A stretch of 64,000 nucleotides of DNA from Euglena gracilis (GCA_039621445.1 CP154954.1:74119653-74183652); one strand, 5' to 3'; positions 32,031 through 43,454 are shown, counted from the stretch's first letter. Notes: generated by a model from the sequence alone, not told the origin. Made by a program: numbers and translations.

Positions 32031-32119
32031 CCGGTTCGAGGCCGGCCAACGACCCCAGCGACCACCTGGCGGTAATTGGGGAACAGCCCAGGGTCGAGAC
32101 CAGAGATGGCCCTGCAGGC

Positions 32120-32215
32120 GGCACTCCTAATCATCGCCACCAGTACACGAGTGGATCTGGCGCTCGGTTGTGGGCCCAGAGAACCCGGTTCGAGTCCTAC
32201 CAGGTACCCCAACAG
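32120..32215 (+). other. tRNA-His-like fragment (pseudogene or SINE head)
   Basis: The plus strand shows an A-box-like ACGAGTGG (32148-32155), an anticodon-arm-like CTCGG-TTGTGGG-CCCAG (32163-32179) with GTG at 32170-32172, and an exact B-box GGTTCGAGTCC (32187-32197). The loop TTGTGGG is typical of tRNA-His. The T stem does not close (CCCGG against CCTAC) and no acceptor stem forms, so it is not a functional tRNA. It abuts the truncated end of hAT copy B. Confidence 0.45.
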
Positions 32216-32274
32216 GAGCAAAAAGAAAGGCCTGTCCGGAGAGAAAAAAACACGATCCTACATCCTAGGCACAT

Positions 32275-32460
32275 TCTTTTTTGGGTGGGGGTGAACCCCT
32301 CTCCCATCTTGGCGGGTGGGGGAGTGGTAGAAGGGATGTCCGTCCCCTCCCCCGCCAGGCCTTCTCGTATTTCCTGGCGCAATTTTTGGATTACATTTTC
32401 CTTCGTTTCCTTCCGTAGCAGAAGGTATTTTTCCCTTGCGTTGCCATGGTGGGTATGGTA
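32275..32460. repeat. AGGCCTTCTCGTATTTCCTG family repeat
   Basis: TTTTTTGGGTGGGGGTGAAC, then CCAGGCCTTCTCGTATTTCC and CTTCCGTAGCAGAAGGTATT, ending CCATGGTGGGTATGG. A near-identical copy is at 60785-60935. More distant kin with GGGGTCGACC plus AGGCCTTCCCGTATTTCC are at 43255-43400, 44150-44285 and 45815-45856, the last forming an intron 3' end. Confidence 0.7.
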
Positions 32461-32518
32461 AGAGGTTCAACGTCGGCCGTAAGCACCCCTCACCATGGGG
32501 GTGGTAAGCCTCAACGCC

Positions 32519-32925
32519 TCAAAGCCGCAACATCCTCACTTGCCAGAAGCCCAAACACATTTCCGGCTTTGACTCGTTCCGGAGGGCTGCCAACCCTTCC
32601 ACGGTTGCTTCCATTGCCTGTATGTGGAACAGTTTTGTTGTTCAACTCGGAGTAGTCCCTGACAAGCCTCTTGGTCTTAGATACTTTGTCCTCTTCCCTT
32701 TCATTTCCACGAGGAAGGAGCGGGAGTAGAACTTTGGGAACTCTTCCATCACCCGGTCTTCACAAGGTGGCATTGGGAAGCACTCGGACAGTTGAGCCTT
32801 GGAGCCCCACTCCTCTGGACAGTATCATCACCCACTCCAGCACTTGCATCTTGTCCACTCTTTGCATCCACTGCATCTTGTCCAGCATCTACTGCATCTA
32901 GTCAAAGAGGCGGGGTGGTGAACAG
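32519..32925 (-). pseudogene. Frame-disrupted open frames of unknown identity
   Basis: Minus-strand pieces read as protein in successive frames: an acidic repeat DAVDAGQDAVDAKSGQDASA, then EEFPKFYSRSFLVEMKGKR, then PPERVKAGNVFGLLASEDVA ending at a stop. Each is plausible alone but they need frame changes to connect, suggesting a decayed gene or retrocopy, or undetected small introns. I do not assign a family. Confidence 0.25.
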
Positions 32926-33044
32926 GGAAACCCAATGCAGGTACCTACTAGAGGGATGGGGGCATGTATTTGCCTTCCCCTTTAGGTTTTCTAAGCACAC
33001 TGCCCTTTTGGGGACACTGACACTTTTACCAAGAAACCGAGGGC

Positions 33045-34360
33045 CGGTGGTCAGGAAAAGACTGCACAGGGTAGTTTGGGCCCTTTGCGGGATTTTCAAA
33101 AAAATTTGGACCACAAAATTTGCGTCATCGAAAATTTGGATGACTGGTTTGTGGCCTTCGCAAAATTTATGTTGGATATGGAGTACCTTTTGATAGTCCG
33201 CAGCAACTTCTACTCCCGAACCCAAACCAGAAGTTGTGTGCGGTGGTAGCCTGGGAGCGCCAGCTGAAAAATTTGCCACGGCGGGGACGCTTCCCCTCGG
33301 GAGGCACCATTTTGGTTGTCCGCTAAGGTGGGTGGCGTGCCTGGGGAGGGGGCAAAGCCACCTACTCGACTTTCAAGGGGGCAGCGGAGTGGGCTTCAAA
33401 GAAGATGACTTTCAAGGACCTGGCGTGTCGTCCCTTCGTTACAAAATTGGCAAATGCTATGGGCACACCACGCTGCTAAGGCGGTGGGCATTGTGTCCCG
33501 CACTGTGGATCGCTACCATCGTGCGGGGCGCGATGACCTCCGTCGTCCCTCATCAGACAAGGCAATTTTCGTTTCTGGGGTCACATTGGCATACTTTTCT
33601 GGCCAAAAATACATTCCCAACCGGACGCCGGGTTTTGGACAGAACCAGCGTTCCCAAAACCAGTAGGGAGGACGCCAATTCTGTCCCGAACCCGGCGTCC
33701 CAAACACCGGTTTAGGCATTTGTGCGCGACCCGTAGGTACAAGTGCAAGTTCAGCAGGTGGATGTTCAGCTCCCTCCTGCACAGTGCCCACTGCATTCCG
33801 TTTGGGATCTTCTCTCCCGGGCCGACAACTGCTTGTGCAGCACCTTCCAACAAATCTTGGACTGCTCCATCTCTGGCACTCCGACACTCCAACACTCCGA
33901 CACCCTGACACTGATGGGGTTTGTGGTTGGGGTATTTTGGGTGTTTGACTGACCGGGGATGTGATAAAATTAGAACATTTGTAACAAACCACATTCATTT
34001 GCAATCCTGAAAACAAATACAACACGGGACAAAATTCCGCACATCAAATCAGGAATTGGTTCCAAATTAGTCACCACCAACCCAAAAATTTGGGTCATTT
34101 GCCGTTGTTGGAGTCAAAATAGACTTTCTCCAAAATTTGGAATCTCCCGCCTGAAATTTTTTTTATCCCCAACAAGGCTGCATAGAGATAGGGGTCAATG
34201 TCCTCTACCCCTATGTCAACCACCTTACCTCTACCTCTGTGTCACCCCCAAGGAGCGTCACAAGCAAAAAGGGTCATTTCGAGGGGGACACGGTTTTCAC
34301 AGATAACGTGACCCCCTTATAGGGCCCAAACTGCCCTGTGCAGTCTTTTCCTTGCCGCCA
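33045..34360. other. Inverted 35-bp pair bracketing unassigned frames
   Basis: GGAAAAGACTGCACAGGG then TAGTTTGGGCCC (33054-33083) recurs inverted at 34321-34355. Between them the plus strand has AAKAVGIVSRTVDRYHRAGR (33.45-33.55 kb), which looks like a helix-turn-helix of a Tc1/mariner-type transposase but without a DDE domain. A GACGCCGGGTT...AACCCGGCGTCC inverted repeat lies at 33.62-33.7 kb. A mobile element is likely but its class is unproven. Confidence 0.3.
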
Positions 34361-35820
34361 TGGCCAAAAAGGCAGAGTAGGGTTGGACAAATGGTGTTCG
34401 TTCGACCTTGTGAACTAATAATAAATAATAATAATTTTGATTAACCTCCCCTATCAGAACGAATCGTCGACTATTTTTTCCCGGAGTTTTCTCTGCTTTC
34501 TTGCATCTTGGCTGCCGAGAAGAGGAGCCCCACTGATCCAAAGTGCGCAATTCTCAACGTGACCCCCTCTATTTGGCCGCCTTTCGGGCGGCCCAGACCC
34601 CCCTTCTGGCCAAATAGGGGGAGGACAATTGGGGGGCCCCTACTACCCCCCCCCCCCGGGCTTTTGAGATGCCGTTCCATGGAAATTTCTTGGAAAAGCA
34701 ATCCTCCCCAAGGATGACAAGCTGTTTTTAAACAAACTGTTTACCAAAGGGTTTTCTTTGGCAAAAAAAAACAGGGGTTTCGACCAAAAGCCAGAAAAAC
34801 ACGTTCATAATCGCGAAGCCCCGAAAAACCCTCGTCATAAGGCATTTTCCTTTGAAATGAGTACCCCCCCCCCATTGGCCGCCAATTATGTTGCCATTTT
34901 TTGTTTTTTTTCAAAACAAAAAAAGAACGAAACAACGTGTTCTTTTAAAAAAAAACACCAAAATCATAAAAAAAGCAAAGGAAATTTCATTGAAAAAACA
35001 TGGGATGAAACACCCAAACCATACTTTGAATCCTACAAAGTTCAAAAGCTGCCAAAAAAAGGTCAAACACATCCAAATTGAAAAGTCAATTTATGACCTT
35101 TTGGAAGGATTTTTTTTGTTTGAAATGGCCCAGAAGTTGCCAATTTTTTTCGTGCAAAACCTTGTGGGTGTTTTTTTTTCAAAACATTGTCAAATTTTAA
35201 AAGCGAAAAAAAAAACAGTGTCAAAAAAAATAAGATGCCAACTATGGCAGGATTTTCAAGAACCTTGGACACCAAAAATTGTGCCATCCTTACGGCCTCT
35301 GCAAAGTTCACATTCAATGTGGAGTGTTGGCTTCATCAGGCGTTCAAGAATGATCAATTAACCGTCAAGACAGGGACGCGATTAACTGGATTAACTGTGT
35401 CTCCACAAAATTAGGAATTTGCACCAAGTTAGGAATCAACCTCCAAAAATGTAAAAAAAACTCCCGTGTTGCATCTATTTTAGCACCAAAAATGTTGCCA
35501 AGTTCTAATTATCACCTAAAGCAGGTTGCAAATGAATATGTTTTGTTACAAATGATCTAATTTAACCCCCTCCCCGGTCTGTCAAAGACCCAAAATACCC
35601 CAGCACCAAGAAGAGTGTGGAAGGCAGGCAATTAACCAGAAACTTGGCAAGCGATTCACCAAACATCGATTAGACATCCCTCCGGCAGGGTTCAATCACC
35701 TCCGTTTGACCCCCAACTCCCCATTAGGCTCGAGTTGTTTGCCCTCGAAGGGGGCCAAACTATGTAGGATTGCCCCCCCCCCTTCTTACTCTGCCAGTTC
35801 GCCGGGGTGATATTTTTGGT
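34361..35820. other. No gene; A/T-homopolymer-rich DNA
   Basis: Contains GGCCGCCTTTCGGGCGGCC (34576), C runs and long A or T tracts. The 107- and 157-codon plus frames are Lys/Phe-rich products of those tracts. Confidence 0.5.
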
Positions 35821-35829
35821 CAAAAAAGC

Positions 35830-36570
35830 AATTTTTCGAAAACATCTCGAGATAAGGTACATTTTTTCCGGAAGTGTCGGTCTGGCGAAATGTACCCCCG
35901 GAGGCCCTCTATCACCCCCCAATCGCCATTTTGGCCGCCAACACGCCTGGCCCGTGTTCCGGCGCGTTTTTGTGACCCAAAACGGCCATTTTGGGGTGTT
36001 TTTCATTTTTTGCTCTCCGGATTTTTCTTTTATTTTGCTTCATCGTCGAGATATTTTGGAAAATTGATTCTTTGACCAAAAAAACCGGCCCCCAAAGCTC
36101 TTGGAATGCCCTATCCCACCATGAACCATTATTTACTATTATTTTACTCTTCGTGCAGCCCAAGTTTAGGCCTTTTTTCGGCATATTTTGGGGGGGGAGG
36201 CATTTTTGGGCTGTTTTCGGGGCCAAAAAAAATCGATGTTTTCAAAATATTTCAAAAATGAAGCAAAATCCAAGGAAATGTCCATAGACCTAAATTGAAG
36301 CCCTTACAATGCCCTATCTGGCAGTATTTTGATTTCCCCGTAACTCCCCCTAGCCCGAAATATGGCCAATTTACAGTCCATAACAGCACGGCAGGCTTGC
36401 GGCTTGGCCATTGTTGGCGTCAAAAATTGATTTTTCTAAAATTTCTCAAAATGGTGGGGAGTCAAAGGGAATGTCCAGAGACTGAAATTGAAGCCCCTAA
36501 AAATGCCCTATCCAACAGCATTTTGATCTCCCCGCACCTCCCCGCCTAGCCCGAGTTATGGCCATTTTTC
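35830..36570. repeat. Diverged tandem repeat, ATATCTCGGAAATGAAGCAA family
   Basis: Units share AAATGAAGCAAAATCAAAGG, AAATGTCCAGAGACTGAAAT, GAAGCCCTTGGAATGCCCTA and a CCGAGATATGGCC end. Two run forward (about 36240 and 36430) and one inverted (about 35830-36110). A second array of the family with four units is at 41500-42110. Confidence 0.7.
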
Positions 36571-37640
36571 GGCGCTGGACAACTTTTCATTGTCGACAAT
36601 TGTCTCGTCCTTCCCTTCAGAATTGAGGGGCCAATGAAACCACATGATTTTCCACAAAAAACATTTTTTTTGCACTAAAAGTGTTTTTTTCAAACACAAC
36701 AAAACCAGCTATGAAACTATATGACAGTCAAGGGTCACTTAACTTGAGGAAGAACGTGAGACAACCATGGGTTACTATGTGGTCACCCTTCATGTGTCTC
36801 ATGGGTCCCATATGCTTTTGAAAGGAAAATTCGAAACCTCCCAAAAGCTGTTGCGTCCAATTGACCCATTGCCCTCTCATTGTAGCAATCCTTTTGCACA
36901 TTCTTCAGTTTTTTGTCCATTTTTTATGGCCCCAGTGAGCCCTTCTTGGCATGTCTTCTTCGAGCTAGGAGCCCTCTTCACTTGCCTCTCTGGAAGCCAT
37001 GCATCTTTGCTCTTAGCCTCTGCCAGTATCCGTTTGCGCCTTCCAATCAGGATTTTGCTCCAGATGTGGTGTGTACTGTTGATTGCATGTTGAAATCAGA
37101 TGGCCGAACGTCAGGTTTTCAACTGGTTGATAATCCCGCTTTTGGCCAAAAATCCGGAAATGGCCACTTTGGTGGATAACCCCCCAAGGTTTTTGTCCAA
37201 CCAAAGGCACAACAATTTAGAGGGGGGATGGTGTTTGATCGACCAATTTTCAATTCCTTTTGTGTGCAGCTGTTCGGAGAGCCTCAAAATAAAAAAGCCC
37301 TTTGTTTTGCATATGTTGTTTGTTACATACGGGTCATAATGCATGGGTAAACACCATAATTATGTCGCGCTTTCATTGGAGTGGCTAGTCGGTCGACCAG
37401 TCGGGAGGGCAACTGGCTGGTCGATCAATATTCGATCGACTCTCCAGTGTCCACCCCACCCTCAATCCCCCAACCAAAGGTAGGAAAGCCATATGGCAAA
37501 ATCTTGAGGTGAAAGAGGAATAAAGGCATGAACTTTCAAATTTAGCATTTTTGGCAAAGTTGATTTTTTGGCACAGTTGGTCATATTTTTTGTTTTCTTT
37601 CCATTTGGGGCTTCGTGGTTGATAATTTCCCCTCATTTGG
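36570..37640. other. No assigned gene
   Basis: Plus-strand frames at 36767-37179 look mixed and do not match a family. The remainder is AT-rich, with a GTCGGTCGACCAGTCGG palindrome-like block at about 37388. Confidence 0.4.
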
Positions 37641-38150
37641 GCCGTGGGGGGATTATCAGACAAACACAGTATATTTCATCTTTTAGCCAGCGTCTGAGGT
37701 CCGCCAAATTCAGCAGAATGGGTATCACCAACCTTCCGTCAATTGAAGCGCTTCCGGACACACATGCCATACCCCCCCCCCCCGAGCTATTCCCGTCCCC
37801 AGGACCCTTTGCGCACCAATGGGAATAGCACGGGGGGGGGACAGCTTGGGGGGCGGGATCTAGTCCCAAGCTATTCCCAACCTTGGGGTCATTTTAGGCA
37901 ACTTTATTTCAGGGTGTTTGCAAAAAATAGTCAATTTCATGCACATTTGCCATTTTTTCCCCAAAGAACGCCACCAAAAACGTCGATTTTGAACCTTTTT
38001 TTTGCACCTTCTTCATGGAGAAGTGCCACGACAGTGAGCTATCCCCCCCCTGAGGGACGGCATGGTATGCGAATACACCATGTGTTTACCAAACAACAAG
38101 TTGTCCATGTGTGCGGAGGATTGGCGGCTGCAATGGGTTTCTGATATCAT
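37640..38150 (-). pseudogene. Unidentified frame split by a TA-flanked insertion
   Basis: Minus strand: DNLLFGKHMVYSH (38.07-38.11 kb) and MACVSGSASIDGRLVIPILL, NLADLRRWLKDE (37.67-37.76 kb). Removing the element at 37772-38065 and one TA joins both pieces in one frame without a stop, which argues the ancestral sequence was coding. The family is not recognised. A basic-aromatic RRWLKDE end hints at a transposase or DNA-binding protein, but this is speculation. Confidence 0.35.
37772..38065. mobile_element. TA-flanked poly-C/poly-G element
   Basis: TA (37770-37771), CCCCCCCCCCCGAGCTATTC at the left, GGACGGCATGG at the right, TA (38066-38067). GAATAGCACGGGGGGGG (37823) and further AGCTATTCCC words lie inside. 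Excision restores an open frame on the minus strand. Confidence 0.65.
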
Positions 38151-38425
38151 GAAAGACGAAACATTATTCAGAGATTTTCACAAAACCATGGCCCGTAAAA
38201 TCACATGAAATTTCCAGAAATCACGAGAGTCATATACCCCCTCTAATTACCCCCCTAATTGAGAAAATGGCCCAGGAATTTTTTTGAAATCTCCTAATTG
38301 AATAGCCGGGCCGGCGTGAATTTTTTTTGACGGTCCAGAAATGGTAAAAAAAAACGGCCGAAAATGGGGCATTTTTGGACGATTTCGGCAAATTTAAAAA
38401 ATCACAATCAATCCCTTCACTACAG

Positions 38426-38726
38426 CCCAGGGCATCTGAGCACCATCATGCCCTTCTGAGGTTGATGGTGCTGTCCGCACTGCAGTTCAGCGTGCAGAGC
38501 ATCTTCTCCCTCCATTTTCTTTCGATGTGCGGGATGGGCTTCGACGTGCCATGGGGTTTCGACATCGGGCTGACGCTGGTGTCCCTGACCCTCGTGCTTT
38601 TATTCGGCACCTCTGCCATCGCTTACGACCGAGGCTTTCTGCAAACAACTCAAAATGTTTCCACGGGCGAACGTTGTCACTCTCACACGAGATTGGGGTG
38701 CGTCCCCATGATCCCCGTGACCCAGG
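38426..38726 (+). CDS. Exon: first MHYT-like membrane unit
   Basis: Acceptor CACTACAG; donor possibly CCCAG|GTTTGA. The peptide contains LMVLSALQFSVQSIFSLHFL then SMCGMGFDVPWGFDIGLTLV and SLTLVLLFGTSAIAYD. MHYT units have a helix ending in (M)H(Y/F)..GM, a short loop with proline and YD or FD, then a second helix starting LT.(L/V)SL. All parts are here, with MHYT changed to LHFLSM. The last 20 codons (after AYDRGF) are less certain and may be past the real donor. Confidence 0.7.
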
Positions 38727-39064
38727 TTTGAGAGCGCCCCAAAATTTGAAGTCACCCCAGTCTAAAGGAAACTTAGGGAATCAGGCATCGTTCGGCAGTT
38801 TGGCAAGGCTTGTGATGACCCCCATATCCCCCCGTGACTACCATTGACCCCCCCGCTGACATGGCCCATCCCGATTTTTTTTTGAATTGGGTGTCATTTG
38901 TGTTTGACCCACATCCAAAATTGCTATGATCACCTACTTTGCAGAATCTTTTGAAAATTTTAAATTATCTGAGGACATTTGTTTTTGGAATCATATTTCA
39001 CATGTGAACGTTCACCTATGTACCAATGTGGTGGCTTGAATGTCTTGAATGCGTGAAGGCTTTT

Positions 39065-39108
39065 CCCCCCCGAAAAAGACTCCCCAGGGGAGTCTTTTTC
39101 GGGGGGAT
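39065..39108. repeat. Perfect palindrome with C/G tips
   Basis: CCCCGAAAAAGACTCCCC-A-GGGGAGTCTTTTTCGGGG is a near-perfect inverted repeat with a one-base centre, able to form a 20-bp hairpin. Downstream (39160-39250) is a C-run series with CAAAATAAGACC spacers. It lies in the intron after the first MHYT exon. Confidence 0.8.
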
Positions 39109-39109
39109 C

Positions 39110-40750
39110 TGCATTTGGATTTTTTATGAAAATTGCGATTGAGAAAATGCTTCCTCCCCACAACCCCCCCCCCCCCCCAAAGACCCCCCCCCCCCCAAAA
39201 AGACCCCCCCCCCCAAAATAAGACCTCCCCCAAAAATAAGACCCCCCTCGGGGTTTTCGGGAAAAATCCAAAAATGGGTGACTTTTTGACATTCTTTTGA
39301 TTTCTGCCCATGTTGGATATGCCAAAATCGGCATTTTTTGAGACTTTTTTTTGCTCATTGCCACAGATCGCACAGGTGCCATTTTTGGACCTTCCCGTGG
39401 GGAGGTTTTTTTGTCGAATTTTTCAGCAAAAAAAAATCAAAAAGGGGACCCCCACAAAATAAGACCCCCCCTTGGGATTTTCAGCAACGGACACAAAAAG
39501 TAACCCTGGGGGCTTGTTTTTTTGGGGGGGGGTTCAAATGACAACCCTCCAAAAGTGAAACCCCTCCCCTCTGGAAAAAGTGCTAAAAGTGGCAGGTTGG
39601 CCGGTTTCAAAAATGAAATTTTCCTGGAAAGCCAATCCTCCAAAACGTCCAAAAATGAAGTAAAATTTGCAATGCAAACTTAGGGTCCCTTTTTTAAACC
39701 TTCCACAAATTGGCAGTTTTTGGGGGCGTCATTCATGGGGGGGGGTGGTAGGTGAAAAATCAGGATTTTAATTATGATAAAATATGTCTCTGAAAACGCC
39801 AAGTTTTCATGATGAATGAAAAGCTGAGCCTCCTCCCCCCCCCCCCCCCCCCGCGCCCCCCCGGCGTTCCGGCACCTACCCAGCATTGTGGCGGAAATTT
39901 GCGTTTCAGTTTTCGAAACATTTCTGAAATATTTCTGAAATGAATATTTTTTTCCAGTATTTCGAAAGATGCCCAATGCTACGGCACCTGGTTTCCCCCC
40001 GCCCTGCTCCCACTGGAAGGCACAAAATGGCCAAAAGCAGTTGGTGTGTAACCAATCTCGACATTTTGCTCAATCAGGGAGCTGCCCATTTATTTGGGGG
40101 GTGGGCGGCAGAGATTGTGAATACCTCGTGGCTGCCCTCATTCTGCGGCAGCGGTTGGAGCCCCAGATGCTAGGGCATTTTGGTCAAGAGCTTCGGTCCC
40201 CGTGCCTGTCATTATATCCGAAGTTGCTACGATTTTATCAGCTTCTTTTTGTCTTTGGGGCTTTCTGCCAACAGAATCTTCATCTCCGCAGTGTACACCC
40301 CCCCCGTCTTACCTCCCCCCTTGTCGTCGACACAGCATGTCCATGGGACACCCCTGTGTCAACCGCACTTTTCCCGTACCCAAAATGCCTTGTGTCCCAT
40401 GGTTCAGTTCCTTATGACGCACCGTGTCCATGCCACACCCCCGTGTCAACTGCACCTTCCCCGTTCTTTGGTGTGTCAAGGACGCGGGGAGGGGGTACGA
40501 CCATCCCTTGCGGATCGTTGACTGCAGGTTTCATGAATTCCCTTTGGTTTGTGCTCCCTTACGATCCCACCCAATTGTTGAATGTAGTTTAGTGGATGCC
40601 ATGAAGCCCAGATTTATCGGTTTAAGTCAATTGGCAAGGAACCTTCCGTGAGCAATGGCTCAGTGAACTCTCACCAAGCCAAACAACAAACTATGAGAAG
40701 TTTTCGCATTTTCTTGTTCCTTTTTTCCTGCTGTTGTGCTCCCGACCTTT
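39110..40750. other. Intron-like interval, no exon recognised
   Basis: Holds the CCCCCCCAAAATAAGACC runs (39160-39250), an inverted-looking GTCCCCTTTTTGATT/AAGACCCCC block, an 18-base C run at 39836-39852 and GTGTCAACCGCAC/GTGTCAACTGCAC duplicates (40360, 40445). Plus frames up to 207 codons are not supported by motifs. Confidence 0.4.
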
Positions 40751-40754
40751 GAAT

Positions 40755-40935
40755 GTGGCGTCAAAAGAAGGCTGCCTGCATCCTGTCCCACGTTCCGTTT
40801 TGCCAACTGCTGCTGGCGGTGACGCTGATGGTGGTGGGGGCCGCGGGGTGCCACCACGTCGGCATGTGGAGCATCCACGGCATGGCTGGCGAGCGACTCA
40901 CCTCGCAGCTGAACCTTTGGTCCTCCCTGACCACC
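40755..40935 (+). CDS. Exon: second MHYT-like membrane unit
   Basis: The plus frame reads FCQLLLAVTLMVVGAAGCHH then VGMWSIHGMAGERL. A hydrophobic helix ending in (C/M)HH.GM matches the second MHYT unit, with CHHVGM in place of MHYTGM. The His of the motif, thought to bind metal in the family, is kept. Boundaries are approximate; no clean splice pair was chosen. Confidence 0.6.
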
Positions 40936-41499
40936 AGACAGCGGCTCCATACACTGATAAGGCCCCCGTCTCAGTGTTTTGGTGTGGGACACTCCCCAAA
41001 ATCATAATCTCTGTCTTGTCCCCTTTATTGTCTGCTATTCCCAAAGTCCATTAAATGTTTCCTCTTTTTCCCATCGCTTGTTTCACCGCAAGGTGTGGTC
41101 CAATTGGCGTCGATCCTCACGTGGGTCGATTTTGGGTTAATTTTTGTTTTGAAATTTACAGTCCCTTTTTCAACAAAAACTTTCTGGCGTCCAGTTTCAC
41201 GAAACTGTCAGCGGCTGCTGGGAGGGGAAGTTGATATTTGGGGTTGAATCAGCTTATCCCGGACCAGCTGACATCCAAAAGCTGTCATGTCAGAAAATCA
41301 AGCTGGGTTGGAAATTTTCAGCAGATTTTCAGTTGAAATCCAAAGGCGATGCGAGGCATCATTTTTTTCAAACGCCGTTGGCACACTCTTTTCTTTCGTT
41401 CGGATTTGGGGGGGGGGTCGCTAAGCTCTTATCTCTTTAGATTAAGAGCTAAGCTTACCCCTGGGGAAAAAGGGGGTCGAACTCTCCTCCCCTCCCAAA

Positions 41500-42110
41500 A
41501 ATTTCAAAATATCTCGACAATCAGGCAAAATCAAAGGAAATGTTTGGAGACGGAAAATGAAGCCCTTGGAATGCCCTATTCAACCTTGCTGAAATTTTCC
41601 TCCAGCTTCTTCATGTAGCGCGAGTTACGAACATTTTTCGGTCAATTTTTTTTGCCCATTTCTGGGGCCATTGTGGGCTGTTTTCGGGGTCAAAACACCA
41701 ATGTTTCCAAAATATCTCGGAAATGAAGCAAAATCAAAGGAAATGTCCAGAGATCTAAATTGAGGCCCTTGGAACGCGCAGTCTAAGGGTATTTTTGAAC
41801 GTTCCAGAACTTCCCGCCACGCCCGAGATATGGTCGATTTACGGCCCAAAACAATAAACAATGTGGCAGAGTCTGACGTTTTCGGCCATTTCGGGCCGAA
41901 CCACCGATGCTTCCAAAATATCTCGGAAATGAAACAAAAGACGTAAAATAGAGCCCTTGGAACGCCCTATCCGACAGCATTTCAATTTCCCCGTAACCCA
42001 GTTAAAGCCCGTTTCCTGGTTTAGCCTGTTTTCGACTGAGCCGTTCTCGGCCATATCAGGGTCAAACAGTCAAAAAATTCAAAATATCTGCAAAATGGTG
42101 GCCAATCTCG
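41500..42110. repeat. Tandem array, about 190-210 bp unit, ATATCTCGGAAATGAAGCAA family
   Basis: Units at about 41505, 41705, 41912 and (partial) 42066, each with CCAAAATATCTCGGAAATGA, AAATGTCCAGAGA, GCCCTTGGAACGCCCTAT and CCCGAGATATGGTC. Same family as 35830-36570. It lies in an intron of the plus-strand gene. Confidence 0.75.
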
Positions 42111-42607
42111 TGACATAAAATTAAGCAGGCCTGCCGGGCCGCTGTCCGGGCCGGGCCGGGCCAGCGGGCCGCCGGGCCGAATAAAATAGGGACTGATTTT
42201 TTTTTTTGGAAGTGGAAGTTGCCCCTGGGGTGCTAGGCAGCAATGGGAACATGGATCCAGACACCAAGGTATTTTTGCTGTCCGAAATTTTTAGAGATTA
42301 CATCCAGCTGACCTTTGTTCTTCAAGTGTTCACCGCCATTTTTCTTGTGACTCTGCCCAGAATAACACGGTCACCCTTGCCCACTCGGTCAAAAAAATGT
42401 GCCAAAATCAAAAGAGTTTGGGCCATTTTTTTTCCCTGAAAAAATACCTAGAAAAAGATGCCAGAATGACCGAAAACCCATATCCAGCCATTTCTGGCCG
42501 ACACCACCCCTGGGGGGGGGTTGGAACCAGTCAGCCACCCGGGAGGGTGCACAACTTAACCAAAAGTATGGCATAAAAAACAGCACTACGTCAAAAATTG
42601 TCTAAAG

Positions 42608-42722
42608 GTGATTTCAACACAAATTCCCTCTCTGGGTCTGGGGCCGCTGTCCCCATCGGGGTGGGGGGAACGGCGTGCGTGGTGATCATCTTGGCCTTCC
42701 TGCTGGTGCCCGAGGGGACTGG
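42608..42722 (+). CDS. Exon: transmembrane helix of the MHYT region
   Basis: The plus frame after a TCTAAAG acceptor candidate reads SGSGAAVPIGVGGTACVVII then LAFLLVPEG. One 20-residue hydrophobic helix, in the right direction and position for the membrane pair between the second and third MHYT motifs. The 3' end is uncertain because a G-rich stretch follows. Confidence 0.5.
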
Positions 42723-42999
42723 GAGGTGCCCGCCATTGCGTGGGGTTCGGCCCCCGTTTCGCTCGTTTCTGGGCGAAACGCCATCTGACCCGACCCCCCC
42801 CAAGCAGCTTGCCTCCCGCCCATTGCACTTCAGGCAGACAGAGGGAATCTGAAAAGCATTGGCAGAACAAAAAATGCTCTGGAAGGAATACTTTCTGTGT
42901 CCACCTGATCGCTGTTTCTGAAAAACTTCGTGAAGCCTCAAAATCCATTTGGTTTCCTGGTCCTGCTGTTGGGAATCCTAACCCAATCCCAGGGATGTA

Positions 43000-43238
43000 A
43001 CCCCCCCCCCCCCAATAGAAGCACGGGTGCGCTTATAGCGGACCGCCGCCTCTGGCGGTGGGGGGGGTGCGCTTCTATTTGGACCCTACCCGCGCGATTT
43101 TTGTTGATTTCCTTTAGAAATCCCATCAAAATGGGGGGTGCGCTTGTAGTGGACCGCCGCCAAAGGCGGCGGGGGGTGCGCTTTTATTTGGACCCTGCGC
43201 TTGTAGCAGCCCCGTGCTTCTATTAGGGGGGGGGGGTT
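43000..43238. mobile_element. Poly-C/poly-G element, AATAGAAGCACGGG family
   Basis: TA (42998-42999), a C run with CAATAGAAGCACGGGTGCGC at the left, and CCCGTGCTTCTATTAGGGGG at the right. The right flank reads TT where TA is expected, so the duplication is damaged or absent. GGACCGCCGCC hairpins and GGTGCGCTTNTATTTGG words repeat inside. Related to 11906-12309. Confidence 0.65.
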
Positions 43239-43454
43239 TCCAGGAATCCCCGCAACCCTGTGGGTGGTGGGTGGGAGGGGGTCGACCTCCCCACCAGGCC
43301 TTCCCGTATTTCCAGGGGCACCGAGTTTTTTGGTCGAAATTTTCCTTTGGCGCCTTCCGCGTTGAGGGAATTTTCTTTGAGTGGGTGCCATAATGGGTGG
43401 GGGGTCGAAGCACCACAGTGCCACTGCCGTGCGCATGGGGGGGGGGCAATTGAT

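Noticed and set aside
32120-32215. Functional tRNA-His gene
   Set aside because: The T stem and acceptor stem do not pair; only the anticodon loop and B box are preserved.
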